Shown here: positions 9,145-17,314 of the stretch, in pieces | Position numbering within the stretch: position 1 is the stretch's first letter | Layout of the letters: each line of letters starts with the position of its first letter | Source of the DNA: an uncultured Prochlorococcus sp. | GTDB taxonomy: Bacteria > Cyanobacteriota > Cyanobacteriia > PCC-6307 > Cyanobiaceae | Reading direction: 5' to 3' | DNA: 64,000 bases | Assembly (NCBI GenBank): GCA_902624105.1 | Contig: CACNWH010000001.1 | Location: 1 to 64,000 of the forward strand | The notes under the pieces: generated by a model | Seen by the model: only the letters and a program-made list of their open reading frames with translations | Databases searched by the model: none | What the model was told of the DNA's origin: nothing | Position numbers and translations under genes: made by a program

Positions 9145-9375
9145 ATGAAGAACAACGCTGAAAAACTTTATAAAATTATTTCTGAGGATAAGGAGAAAAA
9201 ACAAAGTTTATTTCGTACGGCTTTAACAAATCCGAAATCTGCTTTGAAAGAAATTTGTAAAATTGGTGAGGATTTAAATATTAAAGTATCAGAAGAGGAG
9301 GTGATAGAACATCTAAGTACTCTAGATGATATTCAAACAAAATTATGGCTTATTAAAGTTAGAGGAGGACTGTAA
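9145..9375 (+). CDS. Small hypothetical protein resembling NHLP/Nif11-type leader sequences
   Basis: A 76-residue protein. The stretch FRTALTNPKSALKEICKIG resembles the F..LL.DP..AL.ELG signature of nitrile-hydratase-like leader peptides, and the C terminus ends in VRGGL, a double glycine close to the stop. In other picocyanobacteria such leaders precede lanthipeptide cores (prochlorosins), but here only one residue follows GG, so there is no core. It may simply be a small protein related to that fold. Its last 33 bases overlap a convergent 58-codon ORF. Confidence 0.5.
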   Translation: MKNNAEKLYKIISEDKEKKQSLFRTALTNPKSALKEICKIGEDLNIKVSEEEVIEHLSTLDDIQTKLWLIKVRGGL

Positions 9376-9519
9376 TGTTTTTTGGGAATTTTTTTCTATG
9401 ACTGGTTTTACTCTTTTTTCGTAACCGCCTCCACCAGCCAGTGTCCAGAAAAACCAATAACTAGGTATTGATAATCCTGCTGCTATGAAAATAGCCACAA
9501 TTTGTTCTATTCTCTTCAT
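9343..9519 (-). CDS. Small single-pass membrane protein, hypothetical
   Basis: A 58-codon ORF opening ATG AAG AGA ATA GAA. It encodes a hydrophobic helix (IVAIFIAAGLSIPSYWFFWT), then GGGGYEKR and a short polar tail. The pattern of one N-terminal transmembrane segment with a basic stop-transfer stretch looks real, and no competing gene occupies 9376-9519. It overlaps the end of the preceding gene by 33 bases. Function unknown. Confidence 0.5.
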   Translation of the reverse strand: MKRIEQIVAIFIAAGLSIPSYWFFWTLAGGGGYEKRVKPVIEKNSQKTLQSSSNFNKP

Positions 9520-9587
9520 ATTATGATTTTATTCCACTAATTATTTTTTGGAAGCAAATAACCCTCTTATGTAAATTAATTTTTAAA

Positions 9588-11222
9588 GTGTTAAGACTAG
9601 AAAATATAACTAAAATTTATGCTACCGATTTAGTTCTTAAAAACATCAATTGGGAAATTAAAAAAGGTGAAAAGATTGGGTTAATAGGTTCTAATGGTTC
9701 TGGCAAAACAACCCAACTAAAAATATTAACTGGTGAAGAAGAGCAAACTAGTGGTTCAATTATCAAAGAGGGTAATATTAAAATTTCATATTTAAAGCAG
9801 GAATTTGATTTGAATATGAATAATTCGGTTAGAGATGAATTGATTGGTGCATTTGAAGAAATTCAAATAATTAGTCAGAAAATAATGGCATTAGAAGTAG
9901 AGATGCTTAATAAAAAAGAGTCAAGAGACCTAGGTCATTTAAATACTTTAATAACCAAGATAGGAAATTATCAGAGAAAGTTTGAAGATTTAGGTGGTTA
10001 TTTAATAAAAGCAAAAGTTGATAAGATTCTGCCAATACTTGGATTCTCTCAAGAGGATGCTGATGAGTTGGTGTCAAATTTTTCATGCGGTTGGCAAATG
10101 AAAATAGCATTGGGTAAAATAATGCTGTCACAACCAGATTTACTATTACTTGACGAACCAACTAATCACCTTGATTTAGATACCATATGCTGGCTAGAAG
10201 AATATTTATTACCACTCAAAACTTCAATTGTAGTTATAAGCCATGACCGCTTTTTTATAGATAAATTATGCAAAAAAATTGTTTTTATTGAAAACGGTAT
10301 CTCAACAACTTATAACGGAAATTATTCTTTTTTTATAGAACAAAAATTATTAGATGAAAAATCTCAAAATAAAGCATATCAGTTACAACAAAAGGAGCTC
10401 GAAGTTCAAAAAAGATATATAGAAAGATTTAGAGCAAGTGCTACAAGAAGTTCTCAAGCTAAGAGTAGAGAAAAACAAATAAGTAAGATTAAAAAAGTTG
10501 ATAATGTTTTAAAGAAGAGAAAGAGTCTTATTTTTAAATTTCCAGAATGCAAACCTTCAGGAAAATCTGTATTAGAAATTAAAAATTTATGTCATGGATT
10601 CTCTGATAAAATAATTTTTTTTGAGTCAAATCTAAAGATTAATAGTGGAGAAAAAGTTGCATTTTTAGGCCCTAATGGTGTCGGTAAATCTACATTATTT
10701 AAGTTAATAATGAAGCAACTTAATCCTGAGATTGGAGAAATCTATTTAGGTAAGCATAATTTAATTACAAGTTATTATGAGCAAAATCAATCAGAGGCGC
10801 TTGACCCAGATAAAATCATTATTGATTTAATATTCGAAATGGTGCCAGATTGGCCACAAAAAAAAGTTAGAACATTTTTAGGTGGTTTTGGTTTTTATAG
10901 TGAAACTGTTTTTAAAAAGGTTAATCAATTGAGTGGGGGTGAGAAAGCGAGGTTGGCAATGGCGTTAATAATTTTGAAGCCAAGTAATTTTTTACTTCTT
11001 GATGAACCAACTAATCATCTTGATCTCCAATCTAAAGAAAATTTAGAAATTGCCTTAAATTCCTATAAAGGAACAGTTTTGATTATTTCTCATGATAGAT
11101 TTTTTATATCAAAAGTAGCAAATAGGATTGTTGAAATAAAAAATTTAAATTTTCAATCTTTTAATGGTGGCTACGAATATTATTTAGAAAAGAAGAGGAG
11201 AATAAAGTCCAATAATAATTAA
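9588..11222 (+). CDS. ABC-F family ATPase (Uup/EttA-like)
   Basis: Soluble protein of 544 residues with two ABC ATPase domains and no membrane segments. Domain 1 has Walker A GSNGSGKTT and Walker B LLLLDEPTNHLD; domain 2 has GPNGVGKST, the signature LSGGEKARLAMA and LLLDEPTNHLD. A charged linker near residues 240-310 separates them. ABC-F proteins act on ribosomes in translation quality control. Start is GTG at 9588. Which ABC-F subgroup it belongs to cannot be settled from the motifs alone. Confidence 0.9.
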   Translation: MLRLENITKIYATDLVLKNINWEIKKGEKIGLIGSNGSGKTTQLKILTGEEEQTSGSIIKEGNIKISYLKQEFDLNMNNSVRDELIGAFEEIQIISQKIMALEVEMLNKKESRDLGHLNTLITKIGNYQRKFEDLGGYLIKAKVDKILPILGFSQEDADELVSNFSCGWQMKIALGKIMLSQPDLLLLDEPTNHLDLDTICWLEEYLLPLKTSIVVISHDRFFIDKLCKKIVFIENGISTTYNGNYSFFIEQKLLDEKSQNKAYQLQQKELEVQKRYIERFRASATRSSQAKSREKQISKIKKVDNVLKKRKSLIFKFPECKPSGKSVLEIKNLCHGFSDKIIFFESNLKINSGEKVAFLGPNGVGKSTLFKLIMKQLNPEIGEIYLGKHNLITSYYEQNQSEALDPDKIIIDLIFEMVPDWPQKKVRTFLGGFGFYSETVFKKVNQLSGGEKARLAMALIILKPSNFLLLDEPTNHLDLQSKENLEIALNSYKGTVLIISHDRFFISKVANRIVEIKNLNFQSFNGGYEYYLEKKRRIKSNNN

Positions 11223-11360
11223 GTATTAATTCTTAATCTTTATTTTTAAAATCATTTTTTTTAAGAAATCTTTACATTTAACTAGGCAAGATCACTCATT
11301 TATCTTTACATTATTCTTACTCTTTGTTTAATCTTATTACTACCTATTTAATTAAGTTAA

Positions 11361-11510
11361 ATGTATAAAGAAAAGGATGATTTTTCTAGTTTGAATAATT
11401 TACATGTTGATAAAATTGATAATTATTTTGAATGTATTTCTTCTTGTGATATCTTAGATGGACAATGTATCTCTAGATGTGTAGAAATACTTAAAGATCA
11501 TGAAAGATAA
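11361..11510 (+). CDS. Small protein with twin CX3C motif
   Basis: A 49-codon ORF in the gap between the ABC-F and HtrA genes. After a polar N-terminal half it reads YFECISSCDILDGQCISRCVE: two CX3C motifs separated by six residues, followed by a short charged helix. This arrangement suggests either metal binding or a disulfide-linked helical hairpin. The regular cysteine spacing and the clean ATG and stop argue for a real gene. It is convergent with the protease gene, ending 3 bases before it. Confidence 0.6.
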   Translation: MYKEKDDFSSLNNLHVDKIDNYFECISSCDILDGQCISRCVEILKDHER

Positions 11511-11512
11511 AA

Positions 11513-12649
11513 TTATTTATTTTTAGAAAGATCTCTTATATCAATTGGTCTTACATTAATATTAATTAATCTATTATTTCTTTCGACTAAAATATTTGCA
11601 AATTTATTTACGCCATTTTTATTTATAGCATCAACAACATCTGATGATTTGTATATATATTCTTTTTCAACTTTTAAAATAATATCATTTACTAAAAAGC
11701 CGCTTTTAGCAGCTGGACTTTTCGGTACTACATAACCAACTTTGACCTTTATGTTATTTGTATCTAAAGAAGTTTCATTTATTAGACTAATACCTATCAT
11801 AGGATGAATAACTTTACCGTTAACCAATAATTCATTCACTATTGTTTTGACTTTATTTATCGGAATAGCAAAACTTAATCCAGCACCTGGACCAGATCTA
11901 ATTAAAGTGTTAATACCAATTACTTCGCCTTTACTATTAAGTAAAGGCCCCCCTGAGTTGCCAGGATTGATAGCCGCATCAGTTTGAATAAGGTCAATCT
12001 TTTTATCATAAATACCTAATTGTGAAACATTTCGATTGAGATTACTTATTATTCCAAGTGTTACTGTGTTTTCTAATCCATAGGGGTTGCCTACTGCAAT
12101 GGCCCAATCACCAACTTTGATCTGATCAGAATTTCCCAGGGTAGCTTTAGGCCATGGTCCTTTGCCTTTTAGTTTAATAACTGCTAAGTCTGTAAGCATA
12201 TCTTGACCTAAAACTTTTCCTGAAAATTTTCTCCCATCCTGTAATCCTACAATTAATTTTTCAGATTGATTTACTACATGTGCGTTGGTAAGAACAATGC
12301 CATTATCGATTATTACACCGCTACCTTGCCCTTGCTCTATTCTTTCTTGAGAATCATAAGGTATCGTTAAACCAAAAAATCTTTCAAAATAAGGATCTAT
12401 CAATATTTTAGAATTCCTTGAAATTTTATTCGATTTTACAAGTCTCTGAGTATCAATAGTTACTACAGCAGGACCAGACTTTTCAATGGCTCTTGTTACG
12501 AAAGATTTATTTTCATTTGCAATTAATGAATTATCAATTCTTTTTTTATAGCTAGAAGAAAATGACTCAGGATTAAATGAGAAGCCCAGTAATATTACTG
12601 AAAGACAAAGAATCTGGTTAGGTTTAAAAAATTTTTTTGTCAAAAGCAT
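11513..12649 (-). CDS. HtrA/Deg-family serine protease with PDZ domain
   Basis: Secreted or lumenal serine protease, 378 residues from this start. An N-terminal signal peptide (LTKKFF...LCLSVILLGFS) is followed by a trypsin-like domain with the catalytic triad His124 (LTNAHVV), Asp154 (LTDLAVIKL) and Ser232 (GNSGGPLL), then one PDZ domain at the C terminus. The frame is open upstream to a TTG at 12709, but the ATG at 12649 places the signal peptide at the N terminus. Likely role is protein quality control in the periplasm or thylakoid lumen. Confidence 0.9.
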   Translation of the reverse strand: MLLTKKFFKPNQILCLSVILLGFSFNPESFSSSYKKRIDNSLIANENKSFVTRAIEKSGPAVVTIDTQRLVKSNKISRNSKILIDPYFERFFGLTIPYDSQERIEQGQGSGVIIDNGIVLTNAHVVNQSEKLIVGLQDGRKFSGKVLGQDMLTDLAVIKLKGKGPWPKATLGNSDQIKVGDWAIAVGNPYGLENTVTLGIISNLNRNVSQLGIYDKKIDLIQTDAAINPGNSGGPLLNSKGEVIGINTLIRSGPGAGLSFAIPINKVKTIVNELLVNGKVIHPMIGISLINETSLDTNNIKVKVGYVVPKSPAAKSGFLVNDIILKVEKEYIYKSSDVVDAINKNGVNKFANILVERNNRLININVRPIDIRDLSKNK

Positions 12650-12799
12650 AATCTTTAAAATATTAAAAACTTGTGATTTTCTTTTTATTGTTGATCTTAT
12701 AATACTCAAAATAACTAATTAATTAAATTTGGCGAATTTCTTATTTTTTCTAACTATTATGGCTAACATAGATTTACAATAATAATATAATATTCTCTT

Positions 12800-13057
12800 A
12801 TGACTCTTTTATTCCCCTTAATTTATTTAGCAGCACTTTGTTTCCTTATTTGGAAGGCTTTTACTGTAATGTCAAATGGATGGAGTGCATATGATAAAGA
12901 TAAAAAAAATAAATTTATTCCTAATAATCAAAGAAAATATACTATACATCCTGAATTACTTGATAAATCTGGAAATATAACAGACGAGGAATTGTTAACT
13001 GTAAGGTTCTCTAATGATAGTGATTCTACAGTGGAGAAAGGAACTACACCTGACTAA
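12800..13057 (+). CDS. DUF2973-type small membrane protein
   Basis: An 85-residue protein with one N-terminal transmembrane helix (LIYLAALCFLIWKAFTVM), then a soluble tail with YTIHPELLDKSGNITDEELLTVRF. This matches my memory of the cyanobacterial DUF2973 family. It is likely transcribed with the next gene, 31 bases downstream. Function unknown; a membrane-associated role in photosynthetic cells is only suggested by its distribution. Confidence 0.7.
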   Translation: MTLLFPLIYLAALCFLIWKAFTVMSNGWSAYDKDKKNKFIPNNQRKYTIHPELLDKSGNITDEELLTVRFSNDSDSTVEKGTTPD

Positions 13058-13088
13058 CTTTTTTTACATTTTCTAATAGGAGAACAAA

Positions 13089-13472
13089 TTGGAACAAAGA
13101 ACAAAAATAGTAGCTTCTGTTATAAGAACTCTTAAATTACCCCCTAGATTTAGATTGAAACTGTTAAAAGAAGACCCCGTGAGATTAGAGTTAAGTTTAA
13201 CACCATCTTATGGCAAGAGTCCTGTGGTTGTAGGCTTAGTTGAATCTTTAGATCTTGTGGCCCGTAGAGATAGAGAGGGACGAATGCCTAGGGATTTACA
13301 GGGGACATGGGATTGGACTGTTAGACACGGTAAGGTTAGTACTGGTGGTTGGAATCCTTTTTTAAAAGAAGCCTTGCAAACTATGTTTGAGACAGGATTG
13401 CCTGCGATCATATATGAAGAACTCACTGGCGATGAATATAAACCTGTTGATGGAATTAAACACATTAAATAA
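13089..13472 (+). CDS. Conserved cyanobacterial hypothetical protein
   Basis: A 127-residue soluble protein with highly conserved-looking blocks (LELSLTPSYGKSPVVVGLVE, RMPRDLQGTWDWTVRHG, GWNPFLKEALQTMFETG). Start is TTG at 13089, supported by an AGGAG ribosome binding site at 13079-13083. It sits between DUF2973 and an Hli gene, a context that points to photosynthesis-related physiology. No family function is known to me. Confidence 0.75.
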   Translation: MEQRTKIVASVIRTLKLPPRFRLKLLKEDPVRLELSLTPSYGKSPVVVGLVESLDLVARRDREGRMPRDLQGTWDWTVRHGKVSTGGWNPFLKEALQTMFETGLPAIIYEELTGDEYKPVDGIKHIK

Positions 13473-13533
13473 AAAAATAAATTTAATTCATATATTGATC
13501 AATAAGACGCTAAAATAAAAAAAAAATATCGCT

Positions 13534-13680
13534 ATGAATGAGGAAAATCAAACAAGATTTGGATTTGTCAATTTTGCAGAAACCTGGAATGGTCGTTTAG
13601 CAATGATGGGTATACTTATTGGTTTAGGAACTGAATTAATTACAGGACAAAGTATTCTTAGACAAATTGGAATTGGTTAA
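13534..13680 (+). CDS. hli: High-light-inducible protein (Hli/Scp)
   Basis: A 48-residue one-helix protein with the chlorophyll-a/b-binding signature FAETWNGRLAMMGILIGLGTE, containing ExxNGRxAMxG. Hli proteins bind chlorophyll and carotenoid in thylakoid membranes and protect photosystem assembly under high light. It is short, lacking a long N-terminal extension, as in the Prochlorococcus-type Hlis. It lies 61 bases after the previous gene. Confidence 0.95.
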   Translation: MNEENQTRFGFVNFAETWNGRLAMMGILIGLGTELITGQSILRQIGIG

Positions 13681-13705
13681 TATTTTAACCTTCAATTAAA
13701 TAAAC

Positions 13706-14029
13706 TTATTGTATTTCTTCCGCATCAATTTCAATAGTTTCATTACTAGCATTCTCAGAGTAACTTTTATTATTTTCAATTTTATTAAAATTTGATCCAC
13801 AATATAGGCATCTTTCACTTTCGCTTATTAATGTTGTACCACAATTTGTACAAACTTTAAATTTTGATTTGAATGAGTTAATTCCTAAAAAAGCTAAAAT
13901 TATAAATAATATTGGAACGAAAAATAATAAAATTAAAATATTTCCCAATAAACTTAACAAGAAATTAAATCCAAAAAAGAAAACTATAAGGAAAGAAACT
14001 ATACTATAAGTTATCAAACTGTTGTTCAT
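13706..14029 (-). CDS. Membrane protein with C-terminal zinc ribbon
   Basis: A 107-residue protein with two N-terminal transmembrane helices (about 5-48), then a zinc-ribbon pair CTNCG...CLYCG (58-77 region) and an acidic, Asn-rich tail. Metal binding is inferred from the paired CXXC motifs. It lies on the same strand as, and just downstream of, the YihY-family gene. Function unknown. Confidence 0.65.
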   Translation of the reverse strand: MNNSLITYSIVSFLIVFFFGFNFLLSLLGNILILLFFVPILFIILAFLGINSFKSKFKVCTNCGTTLISESERCLYCGSNFNKIENNKSYSENASNETIEIDAEEIQ

Positions 14030-14043
14030 TAAATCATAATAAC

Positions 14044-14976
14044 CTATCTATACAATTTCTTTCTAAGTTTATTTTTTTGAATTTCCACTATAGACATACT
14101 CGCAATAACTACACTCCAGCATTGGCCAAAGTATATGATTACTCCCAAAAGCCATACCCATAAAGTTAATACCAAAAAACCACCTATAAATCCATAAGCT
14201 TGGAATCTTACCCCAAGGGATAAGATACTTTTACTTACAGCTAAATTTAACGTTGTTAATAAAATACCTATCAATATTGCTCCAGGTATTAATGGCTTTA
14301 AAGGTACTTTTCTGCTAGGCAAAAGAGCTTGTAATAATAAAGCCATTAAAGAGAAACCTATTAAAGGTACTGCAAATTGTCCCACTTGAAGTAAAGGTAA
14401 TTTTAAAATAACTTCTGATAGCCAATTACTTGAAGAAGATATCTCTTTTAGCACTTCACCAGGAATCATTCTTAGATTAGCACTTATTTGATCTAGGACC
14501 ATAAGAAAACCAATAAAGAAAACTATTAAGAATGCTTCTACTCTATTCCTTAGAAACTTGGATGCTTGTTCTTGCCATGGTAAATAACTTTTTTTTGAAG
14601 GTAAGGCATCTTCCCATAGTCTTTCAGAACCTCTTTGTAATGACAAATAGGCATTTCCTGCTGTGAACAATAGAAACATTGCACCTAATACACCTGCTCC
14701 AAAGCCCTGATCAATTAATTTAAATAGAGTTGTCTCAACTAGTTCTACGACTGATGGAGGCAAAATTTGTGCTGCTACCTCAATAATCTTTTCGTCTAAA
14801 CCTTCTTGTTTACCAAGGAACCAAGATGCAACAGACAAAGATATTAGTAAAATTGGAAAAAAAGATTGTAATGCATAATAAGCGAATGCAGCACTTAAAT
14901 CTATACAATCAGATTTACTCCATCTTTCACAAGCACCCCATAAACTCTTAAGAATCCATTTAGTGCTACGTTGCAT
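14044..14976 (-). CDS. YihY/BrkB-family membrane protein
   Basis: Integral membrane protein of 310 residues with about six hydrophobic helices. The N-terminal hallmark SAAFAYYALQSFFPILLI matches the family pattern AAALAYYALLSLFPLLL. The family was once called ribonuclease BN and is now treated as a membrane protein of unclear function. A TTG at 14991 would extend the frame by five codons; the ATG at 14976 is preferred because a GAAGAGAA stretch precedes it at ribosome-binding distance. Confidence 0.85.
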   Translation of the reverse strand: MQRSTKWILKSLWGACERWSKSDCIDLSAAFAYYALQSFFPILLISLSVASWFLGKQEGLDEKIIEVAAQILPPSVVELVETTLFKLIDQGFGAGVLGAMFLLFTAGNAYLSLQRGSERLWEDALPSKKSYLPWQEQASKFLRNRVEAFLIVFFIGFLMVLDQISANLRMIPGEVLKEISSSSNWLSEVILKLPLLQVGQFAVPLIGFSLMALLLQALLPSRKVPLKPLIPGAILIGILLTTLNLAVSKSILSLGVRFQAYGFIGGFLVLTLWVWLLGVIIYFGQCWSVVIASMSIVEIQKNKLRKKLYR

Positions 14977-15061
14977 ATTAATTCTCTTCAAATATTTATT
15001 TAATATCTTATTTATTTTAACTAAAAAGTATATTTTGCAAGTAAGGTATCGCTTTTAGATT

Positions 15062-15880
15062 TTAACTTAAAAGAAGATTGCCCCACTCTTTTAAATTTTG
15101 TATATGATTTTCTGTTCTTCCAGCTATCAAAGGAAAGTTTACATTTGTGAGATCCATTCCTGCATGCAAGTTTCCAGGATTAGCTTTTAACCAATCAATC
15201 TTACAATTTAATTCTTCAAGGATTAACCATGCTGCCGCGATATCCCATATTTTAGGAGTTGATTCAATCGCTCCAAATGTTTGCCCCATAGCAACACTTG
15301 TTAAATTAAGACTTGATACACCTAGAAGCCTTATTTTTCCAGGAAAAATTTTATTAGGTTTTTTCTGCAGGATTTTTATAGATCTACTACATAAAGAAAC
15401 ACATTGGCTTCTTTGCTCATTATTACTTCTTATAATTTTCTTATCATTCATCCAAACTCCTTCACCTTGAATTGCTAGAAATTTTTTCTTTAATGTTGGA
15501 ATTATGAGAAATGAGGATTGTGGTTTGCCCTTTACAAATCTTCCAATTGAAATGGACCAGTATGGTATTCCTGCCGCAAAATTTGTAGTACCATCTAAAG
15601 GATCTACTACCCAATATGCGTCATTTTTAGGAACAATTTTGTCTCCTTCTTCACTCAGAACACCTTCATTTGGAGCTATCTTTGAAAGACCCTCTACAAT
15701 TGTTTGATCACTCCATATGTCGCAGCTTGTAATAAGAGAACCATCTGCTTTATTACTAGCAGAAATATTACCAAAATCTTTTAGCTGTCGATCACTTATA
15801 GAATTAAAAAGATTATTTAATTCATTTAATTGTTCTTTGTTTAATTGATTTGATGAAGTTTTCATGCTCTTATTATGCAT
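15062..15880 (-). CDS. Inositol monophosphatase family protein
   Basis: Mg2+-dependent sugar or nucleotide phosphatase of 272 residues. Metal-site motifs are visible: LSEEGD (E and E-x-D region), WVVDPLDGTTNFAAGIPY (DPxDGT), and the C-terminal WDIAAAWLILEE. Substrate could be inositol phosphate, histidinol phosphate or PAP; the sequence does not decide. The ATG immediately follows the tolC-like stop codon; a second ATG five codons in, at 15865, is an alternative start. Confidence 0.88.
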   Translation of the reverse strand: MHNKSMKTSSNQLNKEQLNELNNLFNSISDRQLKDFGNISASNKADGSLITSCDIWSDQTIVEGLSKIAPNEGVLSEEGDKIVPKNDAYWVVDPLDGTTNFAAGIPYWSISIGRFVKGKPQSSFLIIPTLKKKFLAIQGEGVWMNDKKIIRSNNEQRSQCVSLCSRSIKILQKKPNKIFPGKIRLLGVSSLNLTSVAMGQTFGAIESTPKIWDIAAAWLILEELNCKIDWLKANPGNLHAGMDLTNVNFPLIAGRTENHIQNLKEWGNLLLS

Positions 15881-17314
15881 TTAATAATCGCAAATGGAAT
15901 CCTTATAATTTTTATTTGTATTAATATCGTTATTACATTTTTTATTTCTTTTAAGAAAAGTTAATCTTTCTAATTTGTCTATATTAATATTGTAATTATA
16001 AATGGCATCAATATTCTTAGACTGAGACAGAGTTAATTCTTTTTGCCTGATTAATACATCTTTTAAAGTAGATATTCCTATTTCGTATCTTAATCTTGCT
16101 AGCCTTAATGCCTCTTTACTCGCAATAATATCTCGTTTAGTAGATATTATTTTATCTTTATTTTTCAATAAATTTAAATATGCCTCACTAATATTTGTTT
16201 TAATAATATTTTGAAGATTTAGATACTTTAATTTTTCAGCTTCAGCTTCAGCTTGTTTAGCTTTAAAAGAATTATTATTTTGGCCAGCATTAAAAAAATT
16301 CCACGTTAAGTTTAGGCTTATTTTATTGGAGTATGTAGAAGAGGATATGTCAGGATCAATTTGTTGAGTAAGAGCGCTTCCTTTAGAAAATGAACTGGAA
16401 AGACTATTACTAATATAAATAATCGGTAAATTTGCATTCTTAAAGTTTTTAGCTTGATTTCTTTTTATAGAATCTTGAAGAGATAAATTTTTTAATGAAT
16501 AACTATTATTTAAACCACTTTTTAAAATTTTTTCTAGTGGATGAGTCCAAAATCCAATTAATTTTTGTTTCTTTTCTATGGATAAATCTTCTTCAAAATT
16601 GACATTAAAAATTTGTTTCAGTGATATCAAATTTACTTCTTTTGCAATATTCTTTTCTTTAAGTAGCTGTTTATCTTTTTCTAGCTGAGAACTAGCTTCT
16701 AAAAATTCAAATTTAGTTCCTATACCAACCTCTAATTTGGCTTTGGCATCCTTTAAGCTTGTCTTGGATAATTCAACAGCTATTTGGGCATTTTTTTCAT
16801 CTTCTATAGATTTTTGATATTTATGATATCGAGCTTTAGCTTCCTGTATTAAATCTTTTTTCTTTATTTCATAATTATTTCTTGCTATTTCATATCTATT
16901 TTTAAAAGATAAAATCTCAAGACCTCTTGTAGGATCAATGATATCCCACCTTAAATTAAGGGATGGATTAATTTTAAATTGAGATGTCTTAGTATCATTT
17001 GTATTATTATTAAAACTCTCTGAGTAAAGATATTCAGGGAGGCCGTTAGCGCTTAAATTTAGCTTGGGATATCTTTGAGATAATTTGCTTGATAAATTGA
17101 AAGATGATGCTTGTTCCAATTTTTTTAAAGACTTTAATTCTAAATTGCTGCTTGATAAAATATCTGGAATATCCTCAAGCCTAATTAATCTTTGTTTTAG
17201 TAATTTTTTTACTGATGTTTCTTCGGTATTTCTTTCAACTTGCGCGACGCCTCTAGTAGGTATTATCAAAAAGACAGGTATTATCAAACAAAAATTAATT
17301 AAGTTTCTAAACAT
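15881..17314 (-). CDS. TolC-like outer membrane efflux protein
   Basis: A 477-residue protein with a signal peptide (NFCLIIPVFLIIPTRGVAQ). Two long helical repeat halves follow, each with the OEP pattern: YEIGISTLKDVLIRQKELTLSQ near the C terminus and LEVGIGTKFEFLEASSQLEKDK in the first half. TolC proteins form trimeric outer-membrane channels for type I secretion and drug efflux. Its first eight bases overlap the end of the DUF512 gene, so translation is probably coupled. No inner-membrane partner lies nearby. Confidence 0.87.
   Translation of the reverse strand: MFRNLINFCLIIPVFLIIPTRGVAQVERNTEETSVKKLLKQRLIRLEDIPDILSSSNLELKSLKKLEQASSFNLSSKLSQRYPKLNLSANGLPEYLYSESFNNNTNDTKTSQFKINPSLNLRWDIIDPTRGLEILSFKNRYEIARNNYEIKKKDLIQEAKARYHKYQKSIEDEKNAQIAVELSKTSLKDAKAKLEVGIGTKFEFLEASSQLEKDKQLLKEKNIAKEVNLISLKQIFNVNFEEDLSIEKKQKLIGFWTHPLEKILKSGLNNSYSLKNLSLQDSIKRNQAKNFKNANLPIIYISNSLSSSFSKGSALTQQIDPDISSSTYSNKISLNLTWNFFNAGQNNNSFKAKQAEAEAEKLKYLNLQNIIKTNISEAYLNLLKNKDKIISTKRDIIASKEALRLARLRYEIGISTLKDVLIRQKELTLSQSKNIDAIYNYNINIDKLERLTFLKRNKKCNNDINTNKNYKDSICDY

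Noticed and set aside
11271-11312. Two TTTACATT boxes resembling RpaB HLR1 half-sites
   Set aside because: HLR1 needs two boxes two bases apart; these are about 33 bases apart and the sequence is common in AT-rich DNA.
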